The translations under genes and the position numbers were made by a program. A stretch of DNA of 64,000 nucleotides, taken from Phascolarctos cinereus (Eukaryota > Chordata > Mammalia > Diprotodontia > Phascolarctidae). Position 1 is the first letter of the stretch. Each line of letters begins with the position of its first letter. The DNA is taken from the NCBI RefSeq assembly GCF_002099425.1, contig NW_018343978.1, forward strand, positions 20,431,001-20,495,000, read 5' to 3'. The notes under the pieces were generated by a model. The model ran no database searches. It was not told where the DNA came from and saw only the letters and a list, made by a program, of their open reading frames with translations. Positions 33,335 to 45,027 of the stretch are shown in pieces.

Positions 33335-33347
33335 CAAATAAATTACC

Positions 33348-33686
33348 ACTCAAAAATCAATTTAATTTATGTGGACTCAAAATGAAGTGAATTGAATTTT
33401 TATTAAAATCATGGTTAACAAAGTATGATTCTCAAATATATAATATTTCAAAGCAGTTTCCCATAATGTGTTTTTCAAATCACCTCAGATCTTATAATGC
33501 TTCTTTTGAATTCCTATCACAGTATACCTGAAAGAACATGATCATGCTTAATCATGATTTTGTATAAACAACATACAGACAATAATTACTCAATTTACAT
33601 AATATTTAAAGGTTATAATAACAGGTAGGTTTTATATAGTGCATCAAGGTTTTCAAAGTATTTTTAAAAATTTATTATCTTTTACC
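33348..33686. other. AT-rich spacer
   Basis: Nothing recognised. Confidence 0.45.
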
Positions 33687-33938
33687 TAGAAGTGAGATGG
33701 TGCAGTGAATAGAGTACTATGCCTGAAGTCAGAAAGACTCATCTTCGTTAGTTCAAGTCTGGCCTTAGATACTTACTAGATTTATAACCCTGGGGAAGTC
33801 TCTTAACCCTGTTTGACTCAGTTCTTCACTGCAAAATGGGCTGGAGAAGGAAATGGCAAACCATTTCAGTGTCTTTGCCAAGAAAACCCCAAATAGGGTA
33901 GCAAAGAGTTGGACATGACAAAAATGACTGAACAAAAG
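33687..33938 (+). mobile_element. tRNA-derived SINE, long class with BovB-like tail
   Basis: AGTGAGATGGTGCAGTG head, GTTCAAGTCTGGCC, GCAAAATGGGCTGGAGAAGG, then AAGAAAACCCCAAATAGGG and tail AAAGAGTTGGACATGAC...ACTGAACAAAAG. Confidence 0.9.
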
Positions 33939-33987
33939 TTTGCTTATAAAGTACTTTCTTCCCAATATTGTATTGAAAGAGGTGGTG

Positions 33988-34145
33988 TGATTACATTAAT
34001 TAAAAATGTTTTGTACCAAATAAAATAAATGTAGCCAAGATCAAAAGGAAAGCAGAAAATTGGGGAAAATTTTTATAGGCAGTTTATCAGATAAAGGTTT
34101 CATATCTAAAGTGTATAAAGAACTTTGTTAAATCAATAAATTCCC
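33988..34145 (+). mobile_element. L1 ORF2 C-terminal fragment
   Basis: It matches 43880-43990: codes NVAKIKRKAENWGKF then ISYLKCIKN-like text, the segment before the L1 ORF2 terminus. Confidence 0.8.
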
Positions 34146-34219
34146 TATTTCTCCTTCCCTTGCTCCAGATATCATCTATCTATCTATCTGATAATTGAAG
34201 AATATTGCTGTAGTACCAT

Positions 34220-34290
34220 CCTTCTATTCACTCAGGTTAAAACCCCAAGGGTCATCTGTGATCCCTCCCTGTTAGCTTAGGCATTCTTGG
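34220..34290 (+). mobile_element. L2 ORF2 short fragment
   Basis: TATTCACTCAGGTTAAAACCCC then AGGGTCATCTGTGATCCCTCC corresponds to the LGVIFDSSL segment of L2 reverse transcriptase. Confidence 0.5.
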
Positions 34291-35339
34291 CAATATCATA
34301 ATTACCAACTGATATCATGTTAACTTCTCATTGGCTAGAATGTTGTTTTGTGGGGTAATAACTTAATCTTCTTACCCTTGACTTCAGCCAGAATAATAGG
34401 CCTCAGGGAAGTGCAGTGAGTCATGTAACTGGATTACACAGACAACTTTCTGTTGCTAATAGGGTTGGTCTTCCTTTATTTAAAATTGATTTAACCCTTG
34501 AAAAGGGGATGAGGACAACTCTGATGGTTCTCAGATTTGGCATTATCCTTGGAATACAAAGTTACAATGTTCCCAACCCTTTTGAGGTGCTAAGGAGCAG
34601 GCTTTAGCAAGAAAGAAGATGATAGAATACAACATCATTAGATCCAAAGTAGTGGGCAGGTTTTCAAGACACATAGATCTTTGAAGAACTAAATCTTCTA
34701 GCTTGGTTTCCTATATGGAAGGCAAAGAAACAGAAGGCTTCTTGTGAGACATTCTGTTGGTTCTTCTTTTGGTGGCTGCATGAACAGCCTGACTGGGACT
34801 AGAACAAACATCAATTAGTAATCCATTTCTATCCTCTTCACAGGAATGTGCAGTTACTTTTAATTATATTCACAATTTATAGAAGTCATTTTGATGGATT
34901 TGTATGTTTGTACGGAGGTAAAAATTTCCTTGAATGCCCATGTGTTTGCTAGACCTCATTAAATCTCTCTCTTCCTCTCTCTAGAGCAAATTGTCTGTTT
35001 ATTCAGTAGGGTTCAGCCTGCCAAGCATCCTATTGATCATTGCCAAAAAGATCCCTAGTTAAAGAGAGCACTGGCCTCTAACAGACTTGGTTGAGAGATT
35101 CAGGTAGCTCTCACATAACAGCTTTGACAAAGAATGAAGGTCTAGTGTTGCTGTTACCATCTTCTCCCCCCCCCATCAGTCAATCACCAAAGTTTGGGCA
35201 TTGTATTCCCAATATATCATATACTTCTACCCTTTACTTTTCTATTTGTACTGTCAGGTGCTTGTTACAGCTCACCTGGAAGTTTGCACTAGTATCAGAA
35301 CTGTTCTGTTTATTTCCCCATGCTCTCTTCCAACTCATC
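34291..35339. other. single-copy sequence
   Basis: Nothing recognised. Confidence 0.45.
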
Positions 35340-35945
35340 CATTGTATTCAGCCTTGACTCATTCATCTTTTTGATGCATATATCTCATCTCATCACTCTC
35401 TTACTCAAAAGTTTTTCTTGGCATCTTATGGACTACTGAAAAATTTCTTAACCCTTAGCTTGGCATTCAAGGCTTTAAAATTATCCGACTCTGATTTGCG
35501 TTTCCATAATTTTGTCAACTTTATTCTTTTTCATGAACTCAGTGTCTCAGCCAAAGCAGAGTGCTAAGTTATGCCTGGGTTGACTCAATCTAATTTTCCC
35601 CATCTCTACTATTAGAGCTCTTCAAATCTGGACTGTAGCAACACATTGGAAGTATTGTGTGGAAGTTTCATGTTTCATGCAGTGGTTGGACTCCATGACC
35701 TCACGTCCCTTGCAGCTTGTAAAATTTTGTGAAACCCCAAATGAAATCCTACCCATCCTTTGAAGTTCAAATCTAATATGCTTTTTCTTATTAAACATTT
35801 TTTGATTTATACTCCTTATCCCTATTATTCATTGAAGAGGAAACTCTCTGTCTCCTTGACTGTGATAATATTTGTTTTTCCCTTGTGTGTTTATCACCTT
35901 TGGGAGTGTACTTGCTTGTTATCCCCACAGTTAGTTTGTAAATTC
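35340..35945 (+). mobile_element. L2 LINE 3' UTR, with interruption
   Basis: CTTAGCTTGGCATTCAAGGC and CCTACCCATCCTTTGAAGTTCAAAT are L2 3' UTR landmarks. About 35570-35730 does not fit and may be a small insertion. Confidence 0.6.
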
Positions 35946-35954
35946 AATATGGAC

Positions 35955-36119
35955 TGTGTAATATAATGGAAAGAGAACTGGAGAACTGGACTTAGAGATA
36001 GAAGGGCCTGTGTTCTAGGTCTGTATCTTCTACTTACCCTCTGTGTGACCTTGGCCCATTCACTAAACATCTTCTGGGTCTAAGTTTCCTCATGTTTAAA
36101 ATGAAAGAGATAACTAGAT
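35955..36119 (+). mobile_element. MIR SINE, cut by hAT end
   Basis: CTGTGTGACCTTGGCCCATTCAC, AAGTTTCCTCATGTTTAAAATGAAAG, then AACTAGAT where the next element begins. Confidence 0.8.
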
Positions 36120-36300
36120 CAGTGGTGTCAAACATGAGGGCCACCAGCTACATCTAACTTGCAATGCTCATGAGTGTGTTCCAAACCAGATTAAAATGTA
36201 ATTGGGAACATTTAACAAAATTAATGAAAATGTGATAAAACATAGATTACATGACATTTTAAAACTAAGTCAATATGTGGCCCATAGGAAACCTCAGGTA
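36120..36300 (+). mobile_element. hAT-type DNA transposon end fragment
   Basis: It starts CAGTGGTGTCAAAC, a hAT-like terminal motif, followed by ATGCTCATGAGTGTG, AGATTAAAATGTAATTGGGA and ATGTGGCCCATAGG. These are typical of a nonautonomous marsupial/mammalian hAT. The matching inverted end is missing. Confidence 0.55.
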
Positions 36301-36969
36301 AGGATTAGTGGTTCCCATTTATATTTGATTTCAACACAACCATACTAAATCTTCTTTGATCTGTGAATCTACCAGTGTCTCACACACAATAGATGCTAAC
36401 TCATTATTTGTTAAGTGCATGAATTCTATAATTTTCATAGTTTCAAAAAATTCTCCCAATAGATGAATATTGTTAATTGAATAAGGTTAATTTTTTTCCC
36501 CCCTGAAGCCTTAGATATTAAAGACTTCCACTGGGGACACTTCTTTTTTGATAGGCCTTGCTCAATGTCTTTCTTGACCTCACAATTTCTACCTGTTATT
36601 TTATGCCTGAAGAAGCAATAATCAAATTGTTCTATGATCTATGGGCATTGCCTGGGATACTCCAATGTTTTTCTTTGATATTTTACAATGAAATACTATT
36701 AGTCAATTTTGATTTTTGGAAAATTTTCTGTTCTGGTTTTTGATGTCCTGATAATTACATACTCTATGTTAGTTATTTTTCTTTTTCTTTTTAAATGTAT
36801 ATGCTGTCTTCACTTAAAAGAACTTTCTTGAAATTTTACCATATGTATTATTTGGTAAGGATTTGGGATTTTATGTGGTAAAGGGTACTCCTAGCCTGGA
36901 AATTCCTTCCACTGAGGTAGATAAATGCTTTTCCCCCCATAATTTATAGCATTAGGGATCTGCTTATTA
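36301..36969. other. unassigned AT-rich
   Basis: Nothing recognised. Confidence 0.45.
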
Positions 36970-37080
36970 CACTAAGTGGTTAATTGACTTGTCACATAGC
37001 TGATATGTCTCAGACAAAAAATTTGGACCCAGATCGCCTTGACTCAAAGGCCAGCGCTCAATCCATTATACCATACAGCC
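36970..37080 (-). mobile_element. MIR/CORE-SINE head (minus)
   Basis: TTGACTTGTCACATAGCTGATATGTCTCAGAC, GCCAGCGCTCAATCCATTATACCA is the reversed tRNA-like head. Confidence 0.8.
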
Positions 37081-37870
37081 TAAACCTTATTATTTCATAG
37101 TATAATTTTTAATAAACATAAAGAAGTAAAGTCATACTTCATTCACCTCTCTACTGATGCTTTCTAGTGGCATGAAGATGACTTTAGGAACTCAAAGGCT
37201 ATAACAGAGCACAAACATAAGTTTGATATGGCCAAGGTGAAAGAAATCAGTTGAAGTACATTGCCATTTATCAACTACGTGAATGTGGTCTGAGGACCAA
37301 CACAACTTTTCCTTTCAGGAAGTTTGTCAACAGATGATGATTTCTTTTTTTGTCCACAACAACTCATAAAATGGATTGGGGATAAAGGAGTTGAAATCTG
37401 CTTCAGGGAGGGAATTCCTCACAATAATGAAAATGCAAAACTTTCCAAAGGTCAAAGCTAAGTATTAGCTATTTATTTCAATAAATAAATGGGAAAATTT
37501 TCTGGGAGAGAATACCAAAGGTGCTAATCTAGCAATTTAAGAGCCAATAAAAACATGACTAATAAATAAACTTTCACTAGGACTTTTAACCCAGTTATAA
37601 AAACCATGTTTCAGAATGAAGGCTGACTGTAGAATGTAGGTATATAATTCCCAGCTAAACTCTTCTCCGTCACACTATTCTTACTGTGAAAAGGAAATGG
37701 ACTAAGTACAATAGGGCATGTTTGTGTTTGTTTTGTTTTGTTGTTAATGTCATTGTTGTTTTGTTGGTATATATGGTTTTATTGATGAGAAAAACTTTTA
37801 GTTTGCAAACAGTTTCTATCAATGCAGATTGGCCATTAATCTGTAACTTAGTTTTAGATAGTTGCCTAAG
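37081..37870. other. unassigned AT-rich
   Basis: Nothing recognised. Confidence 0.45.
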
Positions 37871-37985
37871 GAACTGAAAGGCTAATTGACTTACCTTCAA
37901 TTTAACTAGTGTGTGTAGAGACAGCATTAGAACCTTGTTCTTCCTGACTCAAGGTCAACCTCTTTATTCAATGAGCCTTGATCTC
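37871..37985 (-). mobile_element. MIR fragment (minus)
   Basis: CTAATTGACTTACC, GTTCTTCCTGACTCAAGGTCAACC, TTTATTCAATGAGCC fit a diverged MIR head. Confidence 0.55.
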
Positions 37986-38654
37986 TTGTCTGAGTACAAC
38001 TTGGAATGAATGTCTTATCTATTTCAATGTCCGGGAAAAAAAACCTGCAAAGATGAAATAGTCAATATCTCTGCTAAATTTGGAGAATTCAATACCTTTT
38101 GGCAAAAAATAGAATTGCAAATCTCTTTAACTGGGACTGAGTTGCATAGTAGCTTTTAAATAGTAGAAAAAAGGACATTTACATTTATTGCTGTGTCAAT
38201 TCACATGTTCTTTGGAACTAAGACGGTTCTTCAAATATGGCAATCTCTGAATAAGAAAGACAAAACTTGTTTGTTTGTAGACTATCTCTCTGCTCTAATC
38301 CATGTTCTGCTAGCAAAATTGAACTTTTCTCATACTCAGAATGAGATAAAGTTCATAACTCATATCATTCTACCAAGAGACATGGAAGGTTGCGGAGAAC
38401 TTACTTGTGAATATGAAACACATGTTTTCCCTATGGTAAAGACAGTGTTTGCTGTATCCACATTTCACACATAGAAATCATTGAAATTAGAGAATTGGAA
38501 TAGCTCTGAGGCTTCAGTGAGGGGAAGGAGTGAAAACACATTTAAAGACTATAACCATATAGTCAATGAACAGAAATGAAATTGTAAAAGACTTTAGTTC
38601 AGAAGCAGGTACAGAATTTACACCTGAAAAAAACTATTCAAATGATTTTTTTTA
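37986..38654. other. single-copy sequence
   Basis: Nothing recognised. Confidence 0.45.
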
Positions 38655-38795
38655 AACCCCTGTGGATGACACATCACATCTTAGTGTCCTGGACAATCTC
38701 TAAGACTATACATTGCAAAGAAGGTGCCAACCTGAATTGGCAGAGATTTCAGTGATGGGAATTCTTTGTATCATAGGTCCAGCCCCTAAATTTAT
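38655..38795 (+). mobile_element. interspersed repeat, MIR-like, family unassigned
   Basis: CTGGACAATCTCTAAGACTATA, GCAAAGAAGGTGCCAACCTG, GGCAGAGATTTCAGTGATGGGA is a pattern I associate with a common marsupial SINE relative, but cannot name. Confidence 0.4.
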
Positions 38796-39149
38796 CCCCA
38801 TTTGGGTCACTTTTGACTTACTCAGTAAACAAATCCACACGGAATTCAGAGAAATTTCCAGCTTAGTATAAATATTAAAATACCTGCATTCCTAGTGGGT
38901 AGATAAAGGAGCAATGGGTGGAAATTGCCAAGAAATTTATTTAATTTTAATATAAGGAACATCTTATCAATGATCCTAAAATGGAATGGGCATCTTAAGA
39001 AGTGAATGGGAATCTCCCTCCTTGAAAGTTCTTTTGACTTCATTCATGCTCTAGTTCTTACAATACCTTAGGCACATAAATGGCTCAACATCATTAACAG
39101 ATTTTAAGCACTATTGACGAGATATTACTGTTTTTCATATTCAGAAGGG
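38796..39149. other. unassigned
   Basis: Nothing recognised. Confidence 0.4.
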
Positions 39150-39256
39150 AGGGTATTCAAATCCAGCCTCAGACACTTGACACTTACTAGTTGTGTGACC
39201 CTGGGCAAATCGCTTAACCCCAACTGCCTCGCCAAAAAGCAAAAACAAAACAAAAT
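39150..39256 (+). mobile_element. tRNA-derived SINE, 5'-truncated
   Basis: It begins inside the element at ATTCAAATCCAGCCTCAGAC and runs to CCCCAACTGCCTCGCC and an A-rich tail. Confidence 0.9.
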
Positions 39257-39569
39257 CAAAAGGGAGGATATTAACAGTGATGGCTAAGAGGGCAAATGGG
39301 GTTTAAAAGACACATGTACTTTCCATACAATATTTACACAAAGATTGGTGCTTGACTTCAGGCAGTGGTCATCTTCCCCCTCCCCCCCCCGAAAGCCTTT
39401 TCTCCTAAATGCTTCATTCCAGAAAAGAAAAACGGGAAAAGAAGCACAATTTAATGTTTTCTATATAAGCATATCCTAATGAACACAGTTCCTTTACAAA
39501 AACAGCTGTTTCCAATTACCTTCATTCTTATGTTTTGAAACATTCTGTAAGAACATCATGATTAACGCA

Positions 39570-39720
39570 CTGACTTAGAAGTAGTTCTGTCAGTACTACC
39601 TGTATTGGCCAAATCACTTAAACTCTATGGCCTTCAGTTTCTTCTTTAAAATGATGAGATTGAAAGTAGATGACTTCTAAAGTTGCTTGCAGATCCAAAT
39701 GTAGGATCTTGTGATCTTTG
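39570..39720 (+). mobile_element. MIR-family SINE
   Basis: GGCCAAATCACTTAAACTC, CAGTTTCTTCTTTAAAATGATGAG, GTAGATGACTTCTAAAG. Confidence 0.68.
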
Positions 39721-39904
39721 TTCTCCTTTTATACCATCAATGGTTCCCTTATTTCTTGCAGTAAAAGGCCACAAGAAATTTTAGTCCTTGGATCAGGATG
39801 GAGTTTCCTAACTCTTTCAGGTGAAGTTGATACTCACACTTACTTCCATGTATTTCAGAGGCTGAAGTATATTTCATGGGAAATAGAATTTGGACTTTCT
39901 AAGG

Positions 39905-40070
39905 GTATAATCTATCAATCAATAAAAATAAGTACTATCAGGCATTATGCTGGTTATACGAAGATAAAAATGAAACAGTTCCTGCCTTTGAGGAGCTCAC
40001 ATCCTTTCAGGGAGACTGCATGTATACCCACAAAATATGGAAGTCATGAAGAGGCTGAAGAAGAATAAAA
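39905..40070 (-). mobile_element. L2 LINE 3' end (minus)
   Basis: ATCAATCAATAAAAATAAGTAC, TTCCTGCCTTTGAGGAGCTCACATCC is reversed L2 end block. Confidence 0.75.
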
Positions 40071-40225
40071 GGGGCTGTGTGTGCTGTGACAAACTTGTTA
40101 GGGAACAACACAGGATGTTCAGGCTTTAATTGATTATAATCTACATCTTTGGAAAGAATGTCCATGTCAGTCAGGATCACAAAGACATTGGAGTTTTGGA
40201 GTAATCAGCTAGTGGATGCATTGCA
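40071..40225. other. possible L2 continuation
   Basis: AGGATGTTCAGGC and neighbouring G/A-rich text may be eroded L2; not certain. Confidence 0.3.
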
Positions 40226-40474
40226 TAATAATAATAGATAACATTTTTATAACACTTACTGTGTTCCATGCACTGTGCTGAGTGCTTTACAATTATTATC
40301 TCCTTTGATCCTCAAAGCAACCCTGAGAGGTGGGTACTGTTTTTAATTTTCATTTTCTAGATGAAGAAGTTGAGCTTAGATGATTTGCTTAGTAAGTATC
40401 TGAGGCTGGAATAGAACTTGGGTCTTTCTAACTCCAAGCCCAGCACTCTATCCACTGCATCATCTACCCACCTG
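40226..40474 (-). mobile_element. CORE-SINE (MAR1/MIR type), full length, minus
   Basis: ACTGTGCTGAGTGCTTTACAATTATTATCTCC, TTTCTAGATGAAGAAG, AGTAAGTATCTGAGGC, CCCAGCACTCTATCCACTGCATCATC in the order of a reversed CORE-SINE. Confidence 0.88.
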
Positions 40475-40489
40475 AATAAGTTCTATTTA

Positions 40490-40665
40490 GTCTAGTGTAG
40501 ATGAAATAACATTACCCTGGAAGCTAGGGTTCCAGCCCTGACTCAACCATGTGACCCTGGGCAAATAATTTCATTTCTATAGGCCTCAGTTACCTCCTCT
40601 GTAAAGTAGAGGGTGTTATTAGAATTCCTTTTAAGGTTCCATCTAGTTCCAAAATGCTACGATAT
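40490..40665 (+). mobile_element. MIR SINE
   Basis: GTTCCAGCCCTGACTC, GTGACCCTGGGCAAATAATTTC, CAGTTACCTCCTCTGTAAAGTAGAGG. Confidence 0.8.
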
Positions 40666-41521
40666 TAAGCAGGCATGTTCAGTGTTGCCAACTGCAAGGG
40701 TATCCAGGTGTATAGAAGATGGTTATTATTAACACAACTAATCCCTTGTAAATTTAATACTTTTTTAAGGCTCTTTCAGTATGGGACAAAAGATGCTTGA
40801 CTGACTAAATACTGCTGAATAAACAGATATCTTTGATCAAGAGAGGGAGCAATATTTAATGAGGACTTGCAAGGACATGTGGATTTCAAGGAAATTTTCA
40901 GCTTGGTATAAACATTCCCCCAAAGGAGAAGGGCAAAGAGCGTTGCCACCTCACCCCACCTCCATCTTTATTCCCATCAAGGAAAACAAAGCTCCAAGGG
41001 AATGAAGGCTTGGAAATTCTATGGATCATTATCTGGCCCACTCCTACTGAGCCAAGTCAGGTCATATAAAAGGGTCTTTCATCCTAAAGTTTCTATAGCT
41101 TACTTATTAGCACTGCCAGAAGAATGGAGGTAATATCTGCCTTCCAAAAAACTAGACACTAATGAAGGATCAGTGAATAATAGTAAAATTCACAAGCATA
41201 ATTAGAATGGTTCCTGATGTCATGTCCATTATGACCATGGCCAAACATCCAAACATTTTCTTAAATTTTTAAGTGAAGTTTCATCTCTGAACACCAAGGT
41301 ATAGTTTAAAGGAGATCACGACATTCCTCTGTGATTTAAAAAAAACAAAACAAAACCAACTCAGAAGCCTGAGATATGCCCTAATGTATATGCAAAGCTG
41401 AGGAGTATGAGTACTCTCTAGGAACTAAGAAGCTGTGATTGAGCCATTATCACATAACCAGGTAGCATGGGTGGCTTAGCCCCTGTTCTTCAGAAATGAG
41501 TTTATAGGCCTCCTCCCTCAG
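40666..41521. other. single-copy sequence
   Basis: Nothing recognised. Confidence 0.45.
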
Positions 41522-41725
41522 GAGGAGGTAGTATAGTCCAGGGGAAAGAGTACTAACTTTTGAGAAGACCTGGATCCAAATTTCTCCTTTGTCACTTACT
41601 ACTGGTGTGACTTTGGTCAAATCACTTAAACTCGGTTTCAGTTCTCTCATCTGTAAATCAGAAGATTTGGCTAGATGGTCTTTGAGGTGCCTTTCAGCTC
41701 TAGATGTGCTCTAAGATCCTGAGAC
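41522..41725 (+). mobile_element. MIR-family SINE
   Basis: AGACCTGGATCCAAATTTC, GGTCAAATCACTTAAACTCGG, TCATCTGTAAATCAGAAG, TGAGGTGCCTTTCAGCTC. Confidence 0.8.
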
Positions 41726-41771
41726 TTCTGGGTTATGTGACTAACAAGGTGGAAGATTTCCTCCTGTCCTT

Positions 41772-41784
41772 AAAACTTCTCAAA
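41772..41784. repeat. left target-site duplication of L1
   Basis: AAAACTTCTCAAA pairs with AAAACTTCTTAAA at 45028-45040 (12 of 13). Confidence 0.8.
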
Positions 41785-42521
41785 CCGAAACTCTAGATGG
41801 GAGCCAAGATGGTGGAGTAAGAGTTAAGTCATTCTTACCCTCCCATATTAACATCTAAAACCCAGGAAATATTACCCAAGGAAAAACCCTGGAACAGCTG
41901 AACCAGAAGAAAGATGAGGTGTAGCAGTCCTGCAGCCCAGGTAGCTTGAAGGATTAACTAGAAAGGCCACTGTCGCCCTGGGGGAAGGGAAGCAATACAG
42001 AACAGGAGGCATCCCAGCATGCTAGTGGAAAGCCCCACCTCAGCATACCAAGAGGAGATTCTGGTGGAGCAGACAAACACCAACATCTAGACCACCAAGT
42101 GCCTCACTGAGGGCAGGGGAACCTGTGGAAATCAGCTCAGAAAACCACCAGGTGTCTCAGCATTCCACAGCAACTGGGTCTTCCAGTGCCTCAGCAAAAA
42201 TAAGGGAAGTACTCCAAGGGGCCCCAGGTGGATAAACATCCTGCAACATCCATCTGAAAGAAACTGAAGAAAGCAAAAGGAAAGGAAAATCAGGCAACAT
42301 CCAGGAACCAGACTACCCAATCCTACCCCTAGAGTTCCAGTGTTGCTGATTGCAGCTCAACACCAGGTAAGCTGCCAGAAACCTATAGCCTCCAACTGCC
42401 AACATCGGGTGGCCTCAGCACACAAGAGCCCAAAGCCCCCAACACAAGAAGCTTGGGTCAGTGCCCTCGGCTCCCCAGCAGGAGAGCTCAATATCTTTAA
42501 AGGCCAGGAAAGAAGCAAACA

Positions 42522-42742
42522 CCATGAGTAAAAAGAAATGTATCATAGATTCATATTATGAGAACAGTGAAGATCAAGGCATAAATTCTGAAGAGGACAA
42601 CATTGTCAACAAACCCACATCTGGAACCTCAAAAGGGAATATGAACTGGTCTGAAGCCCAAAAACCCTTCTTAGAAGAGCTCAAGAAGAATTTTAAAAGT
42701 CAAATGAGAGAGGTAGAAGATTCCCTAAAAAAATACAATTGA
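42522..42742 (+). pseudogene. L1 ORF1 N-terminal fragment
   Basis: Within an open stretch, MSKKKCIIDSYYENSEDQGINSEEDN leads into SEAQKPFLEELKKNFKSQMREVE. This is the acidic N-terminus and start of the coiled-coil of an L1 ORF1 (RNA-binding chaperone). Partly repeated heptad-like units (QLDKWGR / IGQMGK) run on to 42880 out of frame. Confidence 0.82.
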
Positions 42743-43262
42743 CCAGCTAGAAAAAAAGTACACTGAAGAAAACAAGTCCCTAAAAATACAATTGGACAAA
42801 TGGGGAAGGAGGTAAAAAAATCTAATAGAAGAAAACAATTTGTTAAAAATTAGAATTGGACAAATGGGGAAGAAAAATTATTTGAAGGTGTTAGAATAGG
42901 CAAAGAAGAAACAAAGCTATCACTCTTTGCAGATGACATGATGATATGATTAGAGAATCCTAGAGAATCAAGTAAAAAACTACTCGAAATAATATACAAC
43001 TTTAGCAAAGTTGCAGGCTACAAAAGAAATCCACATAAATCATCAGCATTTCTATATTTACCAACAAAGCCCAATAGCAAGAGAGAGAAAGAGAAATTCC
43101 ATTTAAACTTACTGTAGACATTATAAAATATTTAGGAGTCTACCTCCCGAAACAAACCCAGGAACTATATGAACACAATTATAAAACACTTTTTACATAA
43201 ATAAACTCATATCTAAATAACTGGAAAAAATCAGTTGCTCATGGGTAGGCCAAGCTAATATA

Positions 43263-43661
43263 ATGAAAATAACAATTCTACCTAAACTAATTTACTTATT
43301 CAGTGCCATACCAATCAAACTACCAAAAAAGTTACTTTATAGAGTTAGAAAAAATAGTAACAAGATTCATTTGGAAGAACAAAAGGTTAAGGGAATATCA
43401 AGGGAACTAATGAAAAGATATGCAGGGGAAGGTGGCCTAGCCATTTCAGATCTCAAATTGTATCATAAAGTAGCAATCAAAACTTCTTGGTACTGGCTAA
43501 GAAATAGAGTGGTGGATCAGTGGAATAGGTTAAGTATGGAAGACATAGTAGTCAATGACTACAGTAATCTATTATTTGATAAACCCAAAGACCCCAATTT
43601 CTGGGATAAGAACTCACTCTTCGACAAAAACTGCTGGGAAAACTGGAAAAGAGTATGGTAG
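43263..43661 (+). pseudogene. L1 ORF2 fragment, post-RT region
   Basis: The 132 codons include MKITILPKLIYLFSAIPIKLPKKLL, EEQKVKGISRELMKRYAGEGGLAISDLKLYHKVAI and WYWLRNRVVDQWNR. This is the conserved stretch following the RT domain in L1 ORF2p. It is interrupted at both ends. Confidence 0.92.
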
Positions 43662-43879
43662 AAACTAGGCATGATCAAAATCTTACACCCTGTACCAAAA
43701 TAAAGTCAAAATGGGTTTATTATTTAGATATAAAGGCTGATACTGTAAGCAAACTGGGAGAGTAAGGAATAGTTTACCTATCAGATTTATGGAGAACACA
43801 AGAATTCATGATGAAATAGGAGATGGAGAACATTACTAAAAGTAAAATAGATAACTGATTACATTAAATTGAAAAGGTT

Positions 43880-44215
43880 TTGCACAAAGTCAATGCAACC
43901 AAAATTAGAAGGAAGGTAGAAAATTGGGAAAGAATTTTTACAACCAGTCTCTCTGATAAGGGCTTCATTTCTAAAATATATAAAGTAAGTCAAATTTCTA
44001 AGAATACAAGTCATTCCTCAATTGATAAATGGTCAAAAGATATGAGTAAGCAGTTCTCAGATGAAGAAATTAAAGCCATCTATAGTCATATGAAAAAATG
44101 CTCTCAATCACTATTGATTAGAGAAATGCAAATCAAAACAACTCTGGGGAACCACATCACACCTATCAGATTGGCCAACATGACAAAACAAAAAAAAATG
44201 ATAAATGTTGGATAA
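43880..44215 (+). pseudogene. L1 ORF2 fragment, C-terminal region
   Basis: KVNATKIRRKVENWERIFTT, GFISKIYK, the WSKDMSKQFSDEEIKAIYSHMKKCSQSLLIREMQIKTTLGNHITPIRLANM block: standard ORF2 C-terminal half. The same block appears on the minus strand near 52560-52620. Confidence 0.92.
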
Positions 44216-44261
44216 GATGTGGGAAAATTAGAACACTAATGTATTGTTGGTGGAGTTGTGA

Positions 44262-44590
44262 ATGATCCAGCCATTTTGGAGAGCAATTTGGAACTATGCC
44301 CAAAGGGCTATAAAAATATACATGCCCTTTGACCCAGAAATAGCACTTCTAAGGCTGTATCCCAAAGAGATCATGCAAATGGAAAAAGGACCTACATGTA
44401 CAAAAATATTTGTAGTAGCTCTTTTTGTGGTGACAAAGAATTGGAAATCGAGAGGATGTCCATCAATTGGGGAATGGCTGAACAAGTTGTGGTATATGAA
44501 TGTAATGAAATACTATTGTGCAATAAGAAGTGGTTAGCAGGTGGACTTCAGAAAAACCTGGAAAGACTTGTATGGTCTGATGCTGAGTGA
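44262..44590 (+). pseudogene. L1 ORF2 C-terminal end
   Basis: FWRAIWNYAQRAIKIYMPFDPEIALLRLYPKEIMQMEKGPTCTKIFVVALFVVTKNW, the terminal part of marsupial L1 ORF2p, then a frame change and KNLERLVW. Confidence 0.9.
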
Positions 44591-45027
44591 AATGAGCAGA
44601 ACCAGGAGAACATTGTACACAGTAACAGCCATGTTGCCTGATGACTACTACTGATAGACTTAATCCTTCCTAGCAATACCAGGATTGAAGACATCTCCAA
44701 AGGCCTCATGATGGAATATGCTATCTACATCCAAAGAAAGAACTATGGAGTTTGAATGCAGATCAAAGCATACTATTAGCTATTTTTGTTTTTCTTCTGT
44801 AGCGTTTGTTTCCTCTTTCTGGTGGTTCCTCCCATTGGTTCTAATTCTTACCTACAACATCACTGACATGAAAATATGTTTAATAGGAATATATATGTAT
44901 AGTCTATATCAGATTGTGTGCTGTCTTGGGGAGGGAGGTGAGGAGGGAAGGGGAGAAAAATTTAAAAATCAAAAGCGTATGGAAGTGATTCTTGATAATT
45001 CACAATGAATTAATTAAAAATTAAAAA

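Larger units (their letters stand above)
41785..45027 (+). mobile_element. L1 LINE with both ends but large internal deletion
   Basis: It opens with TAGATGGGAGCCAAGATGGTGGAG, an L1 5' UTR start, followed by UTR to about 42520. The N-terminal part of ORF1, with a coiled-coil, lies at 42522-42880. At about 42885 the sequence jumps to the RT catalytic box of ORF2 (LSLFADDM, 42920-42940) and continues through the ORF2 C-terminus to about 44590 and a 3' UTR with a GGGGAGGGAGGTGAGGAGGG tract and A-rich tail at 45000-45027. A full L1 is 6-7 kb; this is 3.2 kb. It lacks the ORF1 C-terminus, the endonuclease and the front of RT. It is flanked by a TSD. Confidence 0.93.
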
